Shown here: in pieces, positions 57,442 to 64,000 of the stretch
How positions within the stretch are numbered: position 1 is the stretch's first letter
Layout: every line of letters starts with the position of its first letter
Source of the DNA: Trichaptum fuscoviolaceum
Lineage: Eukaryota > Basidiomycota > Agaricomycetes > Hymenochaetales > Trichaptaceae
Reading direction: 5' to 3'
Assembly: GCA_910574455.1 (NCBI GenBank)
Contig: CAJSYZ010000002.1
Coordinates: forward strand, 769,671 to 833,670
DNA: 64,000 nucleotides
Program-made: the position numbers and the translations under genes
Notes under the pieces: model-generated
Databases searched by the model: none
What the model saw: the letters and a program-made list of their open reading frames with translations, nothing else
What the model was told of the DNA's origin: nothing

Positions 57442-59734
57442 TACGTGTCCCATTTTACCTGCTGCACACTGCAAATACTCATATTACAACGTCTTTTGGA
57501 GGCTCGAGGTTACCCGGAAAACGCATGATCCTCACGTATTTTAGCAGAGGTGATGATCCTACGCATGTCCCACCCATCCCCGAATGCGCGCGAATACAAC
57601 ATGGCCCTCGGCTTACTCCTCTTGTCTCATGCCCCCGGACAACCGATTACCGTTACGCTGGAGACGTACAATGAGACGCTCACTCGTCAGATTACGCCCA
57701 ATGTTCGCACCTACAAGACTATGATTCTGGCATTGTGCGAGTGTGACAAGGAGGTCCAACGAGTCATCGGTCAGCTCGAATGGTGGCAAAGGCGGCGTGA
57801 ATTCAATGCCAAGAGAGACACGTTGGATTTCCCAGAATTGGAGCAGGTTCAATTGCTTCGTAGGGAAGATAACTTTAAAGGGAATCTATCATGTTCTCCT
57901 CCGTTCTTACGCGCTTCATGGCAATGTCGACGCTGCAGTTCGTATCTGGACCCATATCGAAGACATCACCCATTTCCAACCCAATGCTATGTGCTATCTC
58001 CACCTCCTGAGTACCTACGTGTCGACCGGCGACATATAATTAGCACAAGACGTGTTCACGGAGTTCTGTTTGGCCTCGGCCGAGGGTCGCGTCTCCTGGG
58101 ACGTTGCAGAAGGCGTCGAGGATCTTTCGACTCACATCCTTAGCGACGACGTACGCCCTGGGCAGGCGCGTGCGGCGCAAATGCTCGTTTGGATAAAGAT
58201 GGTTGAGGCCTATTTCCTGGCGAGACAGCCCGGGAAGGCTATCGCATTTCTCGAGGAAATTATAGACACGAAAGCAGGCACTCTGTTTGGAGGCTGATGT
58301 TCCCCCTTCCTGCATAGCGGTCTTTACTGCCTTCATAACCTGGTTTATGCGGATAAATGACATACACTCGGCCCTCGCGTGGTTCGATCGGATGCTAGAG
58401 CAGGATGCAGTTGCCGCGCACGCTTTGGAGCCTTCGTTGCGCACACCGCGCCCCAATCAGGCCGCCTGGAACACGATACTCGAAGCACTGGCCAAGGAGA
58501 AGATGCTCCCCGAACTCAACTGCCTATACCGCACTCTGCTGGATGTGGCCAATCGCGACGGTTTGCATATCAGCGACTACGACCGGATCGTCGTCTTCGA
58601 GCTCAATATCGAGCATCTCCACCGCCATCCTGATCTTCCTAAGGAGGAGTTCGACGAGCCCATGTCATACCTCCTCGACCGGGTGCTCAGTCTGGAATAC
58701 TGCGCAGGCGCCATCCCGTACTCGCTCGGACGCAGTCACCACACAATTCCTTCATTGCCTTCCTCGATGTCTTGGCCCAGCGCGGCCGGTACACGGACGC
58801 CTTGCAGCTTCTCGAGAAGTTTGTCCAGCCCGGCGTGCAGTTCCTCGACGACGCGAAGGCGTCTGGTGAGCTCGATGCGCAGATGATCGTCAGCGAGGCC
58901 TGCAGTCGGCGCTGCACAGCGCGATGGACACAGTCCTTCTTATCAAGGACAAGGATGGGAATTACCGCATTCATGCACTGAATTTCGTCACTCGCCTCGG
59001 CTCAGTCATGACTAGATTGGAATTGCTTCCTGACATTCGCACATGCGCGTCGATCTTGCAGGCTTACAGCGCAGCTTCGCCAAAGGAGAAATCCGGTCTA
59101 TCCACCCAGCGATGGTCCTTCTTGTCCAATGTAGTGGCCGCATACGTCGAGTTGCAGACCAGAGGCGACGTCGAAAGGATGAGAAATGGTATAGCGAAAG
59201 ATCTCAGCGTCAAGGATCTCACAGACGTCTTCACCGACATTGGGAAAGCGGGTGTACAACTCAAGACACTGGGCGAAGACGTCTCGCGTAGGCTCATTGC
59301 GTCAGTACTGCTGAAGTATGGAAAGAGCGGCGCGCGCGAGATCGTCGCAAAGGCTGGTTCGAAATGAAATGCCTTCCTGAACAGCAACAGCTGAAATCGC
59401 TTCTGAGGTGGAACTTGAGGCTGCAGAGCATCGGCCCGCCAAGCTCGATCAGTTCTTCAGCTGCAGTGTCGACGAGTATTATCCCATAAACCCGAAGGTG
59501 ATGCCCAAGATCGCATGGATCTGCTATGAATCTGGTGCCGCCAACGACACTTTCGCCAGGCCTGACATGATTGGCCGACTGATACCTACCTTCGGGCGCC
59601 TGAACGACACGTAGAAGGTGAACAGGCTGTACCAAGACGGACAGCGCGTGCTGAAGGCGCTCGAGAGCAACAAAGAGAAGCAGTCTATAGGCTGGTGTTT
59701 GATCGAGGTCGCCATGATAACCGCTGTACAGTAG
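57442..59734 (+). pseudogene. Pentatricopeptide-repeat-like protein pseudogene (mitochondrial type)
   Basis: Helix-pair segments typical of PPR proteins appear in successive frames: ITPNVRTYKTMILALCE, GIYHVLLRSYALHGNVDAAV, LVWIKMVEAYFLARQPGKAI, PNQAAWNTILEALAKEKMLP, FIAFLDVLAQRGRYTDALQL and PDIRTCASILQAYSA. Frame changes occur near 57890, 58040, 58280, 58740 and 58900, and an in-frame stop near 59612 ends the tail. It follows the coatomer relic directly in the same orientation, with the 5' part missing, so both were probably copied together from one locus. The specific PPR protein was not identified. Confidence 0.7.
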
Positions 59735-60184
59735 CTTATAAGAAAATATAACTCCTTCTGATGCCAATGTTAAGACAATTGTCAATGTTAAGACAATTGT
59801 GTGAAAATGTAGCTCATATAACCTCCGTACAAACAGCTATCGGACAGACACGTCAATACAGTAGATTTTAAGACTCTTATATTTGATTCTAGCTGTATCT
59901 AATAACTACATCAGACCGATAGCATACCTATAATCTAATTACCAGAGTGCTGGCAGTACGACAGAGGCATTGTCAGATGGCAGCATGATGATATCAGATG
60001 ATATGCTGCCGTCTGCATGGCAGCTCCCTGATATTGCTAAATCGGGACGACATCCGATTATATACGCCGGAATCGTCCGAAATCGGCTACCATTTGGGAG
60101 CCTTTTTCCCGATGGCGGGGGCAAGATGCAAGGGGCTCAAGGTAGTGACGGGGCAGAGTCAGAGTCAAGGCTGGGCCATGGGAT
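59735..60184. other. Spacer, no gene seen
   Basis: Includes a short direct repeat (TGTTAAGACAATTG, about 59768-59800). No supported coding. Confidence 0.45.
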
Positions 60185-60998
60185 TGTAACATCCCGGGGC
60201 AGAATTGAGGTGCAGGGAAGCAGCACGGGATTCGCAAAACGGGAGATCAGTGCGGAATTTGCAAAGCGGGGTTATAGTACGAAAGTTGTAAAGCAGGATT
60301 TCAGGCAGGATTTGCAAAGCAGTGGATCTACACACTGGAAAAATTTCACGCTTTTTCCTTACGTAAAAGTGTGAACAAAAGTTAAACTTTTATTTGGCCT
60401 TTTGACAGCTGTAAAATTCTGAGAAAAACTTTAAATTTATCTTAACTTTTTGTCTAGTGCAAAATGACAACAAAAGTTAAACCTTCTAGGTCTGTAAAAT
60501 AATGATCAAAAGTAAGGCTTTTTTTTATGACAGAAAAGGCTAAACAAAAGGTTGAGACTTTTCATTCAACAAAATTCAAACTTTTGTCTAAATTAGAGAG
60601 TAGTGGAAAAAAGTTTGAATTTTGTTGAATGAAAAGTCTCAACCTTTTGTTTATCCTTTTTTGTCATAAAAAAGACTTACTTTTGTTCATTCTTTTACAG
60701 ACCTAAAAGGTTTAACTTTTGTTGCCATTTTGCACTAGACAAAAGGTTAAGATAAATTTAAAGTTTTTCTCAGAATTTTACAGCTGTCAAAAGGCCAAAT
60801 AAAAGTTTAACTTTTGTTCACACTTTTACATAGAGAAAAAGTGTGAAATTTTTCCAGTGACAAGGGAATCACAAAGCGGAAAAATGGAGTGGGAATCTCA
60901 AGCGGGGGATCAGCGTGGGAATCTCAGAGCAGGATTCTGAACGGGATCTCAAGGCAGGATCTCAGAACACAATCCTAGACAACTTCAAGTTGTCTGCA
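60185..60998 (-). repeat. CCCG-type LTR-like block in reverse orientation, split by a foldback element
   Basis: The minus strand carries the same GATTCCCG/CCCGCTTTGCAAATC-type units as 36.0-38.6 kb and ends ...GGGATGTTACA. It starts with an ACTTGAAGTTGTC palindrome also seen (as AACTTCAAGTTGTC) near 36030. It is interrupted at 60333-60859. Confidence 0.5.
60333..60859. mobile_element. 527-bp foldback (long inverted-repeat) element, CACTG...CAGTG ends
   Basis: Left arm 60333 to about 60590 and right arm about 60607-60859 are near-identical reverse complements with only a handful of differences; the central loop is roughly 20 nt. Ends are CACTGGAAAAATTTCAC and GTGAAATTTTTCCAGTG. A 3-bp direct repeat ACA flanks it (60330-60332, 60860-60862). 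The terminal CACTG and 3-bp duplication fit a CACTA (EnSpm)-type non-autonomous element. The interior is AT-rich and non-coding; its transcript would be a very long hairpin. Confidence 0.8.
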
Positions 60999-61514
60999 CC
61001 TTCTTATTCAATATCTACGAGCGGAAACTATCAAACTTCAACATAACCACTGCTACTATTGCTGGAAACTCAGACTTTCAGATTTTTGGTACTCCAAAGA
61101 GAATATGATCAGCCGTCAGAGCTGGTCAACCTTCAAGTTGCTGGTGGCTTGACTTTACCTAACACAATATTTACCAGTTCGACAGACCTGCGGTTTCCCA
61201 CTACTGTATAGAGCATAAGTGCTCGGTTGTTTGCTTATCATAGGCACACCTAAAGTACAGAGTAATCTTCCATGTGAATGTGAATGTCTGTTAATACAGT
61301 TGAAAGAGAAGGAAATTTCAAGCAAAAAGAGAAATAGTATGTATGTAGGTATCAGCAAAAAAGGTGTGAACTGAAGAACTTCTAATAAGAATTTGGAGGG
61401 GGGGGGGCACATATTCAGTAATAAACTTTATTCAACGTGATTCATCACTACATACACGAAGGAAAGACAGACGTCTGACTTCGCGTCGCCATAACACTAC
61501 CTTTCCCTCTCCGG
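60999..61514. other. Intergenic 3' flank of the FunK1 gene
   Basis: AT-rich, with a G run at about 61398-61407. No gene seen. Confidence 0.5.
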
Positions 61515-63772
61515 TCAAGAATTATCTTCAACCAAATCTTGCTTCAAGATATCCCATATCTTCTCGTATGTTACGTGGCCCCCGAGTGTTTCGTCATCAA
61601 AACTCTCACTAGCAGGCGTCACTTCCAAACGCCTGGCCCAGACATTATCAGAACGTGCCTGGAAGCCATTTCGATAGAGAACTGCCCACGGATGGATCCA
61701 ATATTGGTGTAATAGCTTGAACGTTTTCAGACCAGGCCTCTTTTCGACATGATCAATATACGTAGATTTCGCATTAGAAGCGATTTCGTCATCGATATTG
61801 AACCACTGGTTTAAAACATCTGTATTCTTTTCTTCCCCGTCTTCATATCGAGTAGTAATCCATATAAGGACGTAGAGCGCTGACTCCCAGTCAAAACGTT
61901 CTATATGGAGTGTACTGACGGACTGCAGCAGGTCCGTAGCCAAGAATACACGTGTTCCAGTCCGGAAAAGGGATTCAGTGGAAAAGCCATCCACCTTGGC
62001 AAGATCCCAATCATTGAGTACACCACATTTGAACTTCCCATGGGCATCCATACGGACCATGAGATTTCCGACACTAATGTCACGGTGTGCGATCTTTTCC
62101 TGCCATAAGAAATGGAGGACTACGAAAGATATCATAAGATGCGCAAAGAAGAACAAATATGGAGAGCGTTCTGACCTTGGAATATATCCCGATAAGCTTT
62201 CATGAAGTCCTTGATGTTTGTCAATTTGTAGATCGGAATAAGGATTTCGAAAGCAGTAACACGATACACCCTGTTTTCGTACGCCGAGGGAATTAATTCT
62301 AAGAATCCTCGAACGCCATCTTTCAGCTCTTGGATGTCTTTGGAAAAACGTACGGAAGGAAGGCGATCAGTGATGGTATTGTCGACGTTATGCTGCGCTC
62401 GGAAATTTGCGTCCTTGACCAAAAGCTGAAGACGTTGGCATGCGAGTTTAATAATCTCAGCTTCTGGCATTCTCTTCTTCACAATCCAAGCCAATTTGAG
62501 GGCGATGTCGTTCGTTTCCCCAACCTCCTTGGCACGGAAAACGCGAGTTCCTCTACCCAACAGACCGTAATTCGACCTCCAAGATAGAGGTTCAGACAGT
62601 ATGAGTTTACGGTCCGCAAATTCAAAACACCATTTGGAAGCATCCTTGCTCGGCAGATCAGACGACGGAGGGTTATGCATGGGTGTATCGAGTTCGTTCG
62701 GCATTTCCTTCATAGAACCACAGAACCCACGCTCTTCATTGCTTAGACTATTTAGACCCGAAAGGACGAGGATAAACTGGATCAGGCCTTTCTCCGTATT
62801 CAATGGGATCGATCTTCCGTAGATAATTCCCGATCGATCGTAGTAGCACAGCCAGATGTGGCAGCCAGAGACGAGAGCACTAATGACGTGAGTCCGATTT
62901 TCAACCATAGACAAGAGCTCAACGGCATATCTACAGTTTTGCTTCACAAAGTCACGTCTGGACTCGGTCTTTCCAAGTTCCGGTTTTGAGCGTTTGTCTA
63001 TTCCATTTCGACTCTGGTCTTTACGTTTCCTCTTGCTTTTTGTGATTTCTTCGCCGTCAGCTTGGTCGGTCACCAATTCTGATGTCGCCTGTGTGAGAGA
63101 AGAAGACGCAACGAAAACAGGCGCTTCCACCTCCGGCTCCGGCTGTGGTGGATCAATGGTTTCCTTGTCTTTAGGATAGCGCTTCCCCATTTTGAACTCG
63201 AATACGTGTAGCACATCACGCCATTCGAAGCTATTGGGAGGCCCATTGTCCTTGAATTTCTTCCATTTCCCATCAGAAACGGCAGGCAGGTCGCTGGAAA
63301 CGCACACGACGTCTGGCACCCTCAAACTGTCTTTGTGGCCTTTTATACGCTTCCGATCGTTTCGACAGAATGTAATTCTTGGTTTTCCATCCGTAATTAT
63401 ATGCAGGATGTGGTTCGCCAATTCGCAGAAAGGATGATACAGGTCAGTTTCGAGGCCTTTAGCGTTCAAGTTCTCGGCAAGTTTGGTGTACGCCAACAGT
63501 AGCGATCCAGTTTGAGTGTCCAAGCGAGCCTCTTTCTCAATGTCTCGTTCTGAAATCGTGTCGCGGCGGAAAATTGAGTGGATCATAGGATCTGTTTCGA
63601 CTTTTAGGAAATGAATCACATCCTTCTGGATGAGAGGGTCGATGGCGCCTACTTTTGTGTCCGTAATGTGTGGACTGTAAGAGGAGGTATGTTTAGAATA
63701 GAGAGTCGACGTAGTCTGAAGCTCGGCCACTCTCAAGCTCGAGTCTTCTTTCTTCGGCGTTTTGGGATCCAT
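61515..63772 (-). CDS. FunK1 fungal-type protein kinase, 733 aa
   Basis: Member of the FunK1 kinase family expanded in mushroom-forming fungi; cellular role unknown. Two exons in phase: 62176-63772 and 61515-62119. The N-terminal half holds the FunK1 accessory region (LYHPFCELANHILHII, RVPDVVCVSSD, DVLHVFEFKMGKRYPK), then a Lys/Arg-rich nuclear-signal-like stretch (KSKRKRKDQS). The kinase core has glycine loop LLGRGTRVFRAKE, a lysine in DIALKLAWIV, catalytic loop EKIAHRDISVGNLMV, and metal-binding VLNDWDLAKVD (DWD in place of DFG, usual in this family). A C-terminal RTGTRVFLATDLL and ERFDWESALYVLIWI follow. Complete and intact; the start at 63772 gives MDPKTPKKED. Confidence 0.92.
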
Positions 63773-64000
63773 CGCAATGTAAAAGTAGGAGTGTAAAGTC
63801 GAACGCGAAGAGTCGCGTTCTAGGTAGTACGCGACTGCCGTGACACTTAGCTAATGTTAACTCAATTCTTTTCTATAGTATTACATTCACATGACGACAT
63901 CAGACTTTATTTTTGGAATCCAGGGGGAACTGACCAAATCGCTACTACATTTAGATTAATTTCGAACTCAGCGACAAGTTCTTGTAATCGAAAACCTTGG
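63773..64000. other. Upstream flank of FunK1, no gene seen
   Basis: Short AT-rich promoter-side sequence to the window edge. Confidence 0.4.

Noticed and set aside
1..64000. CRISPR arrays, bacterial operons, rRNA genes
   Set aside because: None present; spliceosomal introns and gene families show nuclear fungal DNA.

Overview
The window reads as nuclear DNA of an Agaricomycete (basidiomycete) fungus, most likely a wood-decay polypore type. Genes are split by many introns of about 45-65 bp with GT...AG ends, GC content is high in coding DNA, and several families are typical of mushroom-forming fungi: a DUF6533-like 7-TM protein, a FunK1 kinase, a PL14 polysaccharide lyase, an AA3_2 GMC oxidoreductase, a CYP53-like P450 and an NRPS-like A-T-reductase. 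No bacterial features (operons, Shine-Dalgarno sites, CRISPR) are present. The genus is an inference I cannot fix from sequence alone.

Layout. 1-2538 (-): 3'-incomplete DHA2-type MFS transporter. 2539-8842: 6.3 kb gene-free stretch of decayed, mutually related repeats, rich in the octamer CACTGGCA/TGCCAGTG. 8930-11489 (+): CYP53-like P450, 8 exons, 543 aa. 12669-14488 (-): TVP38/VTT-domain membrane protein. 15521-17424 (-): DUF6533-like membrane protein. 18268-22480 (-): NRPS-like reductase. 23804-25796 (-): secreted GMC oxidoreductase. 26407-26506: tRNA-Gly(UCC) with an intron. 28196-29238 (-): secreted PL14 lyase. 30611-33495 (+): 746-aa membrane protein of unknown function with 12 exons in consistent phase. 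33667-35889 (-): mitochondrial DEAD-box helicase (MRH4-like). An aryl-acid theme (P450 + acid reductase + FAD alcohol oxidase + efflux pump) is possible for the first 26 kb but unproven.

From about 36 kb the character changes to a repeat-dominated region: a decayed CCCG-rich LTR-like block (36.0-38.6 kb), an 807-bp TA-flanked inverted-repeat element, and two full-length chromodomain Ty3/gypsy retrotransposons in the same orientation. Element A (40039-46743, TSD GACAC) and element B (47743-54471, TSD TTGAC) have LTR pairs that look identical. Element B sits inside a decayed EF-G/kinase chimera. Both elements carry a predicted self-priming site: the 11 nt just after the 5' LTR are exactly complementary to an 11-mer about 30 nt downstream of an LTR TATA box, as in the Tf1/sushi group. 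Each copy has different pol frameshifts.

55.5-59.7 kb is a pseudogenised block: coatomer beta-prime followed by a PPR-like gene, with introns retained, so DNA-level duplication rather than retroposition. 60.2-61.0 kb is a second CCCG-type LTR-like block in reverse orientation, split by a 527-bp foldback element with CACTG/CAGTG ends and a 3-bp TSD. 61515-63772 (-) is an intact FunK1 kinase gene.
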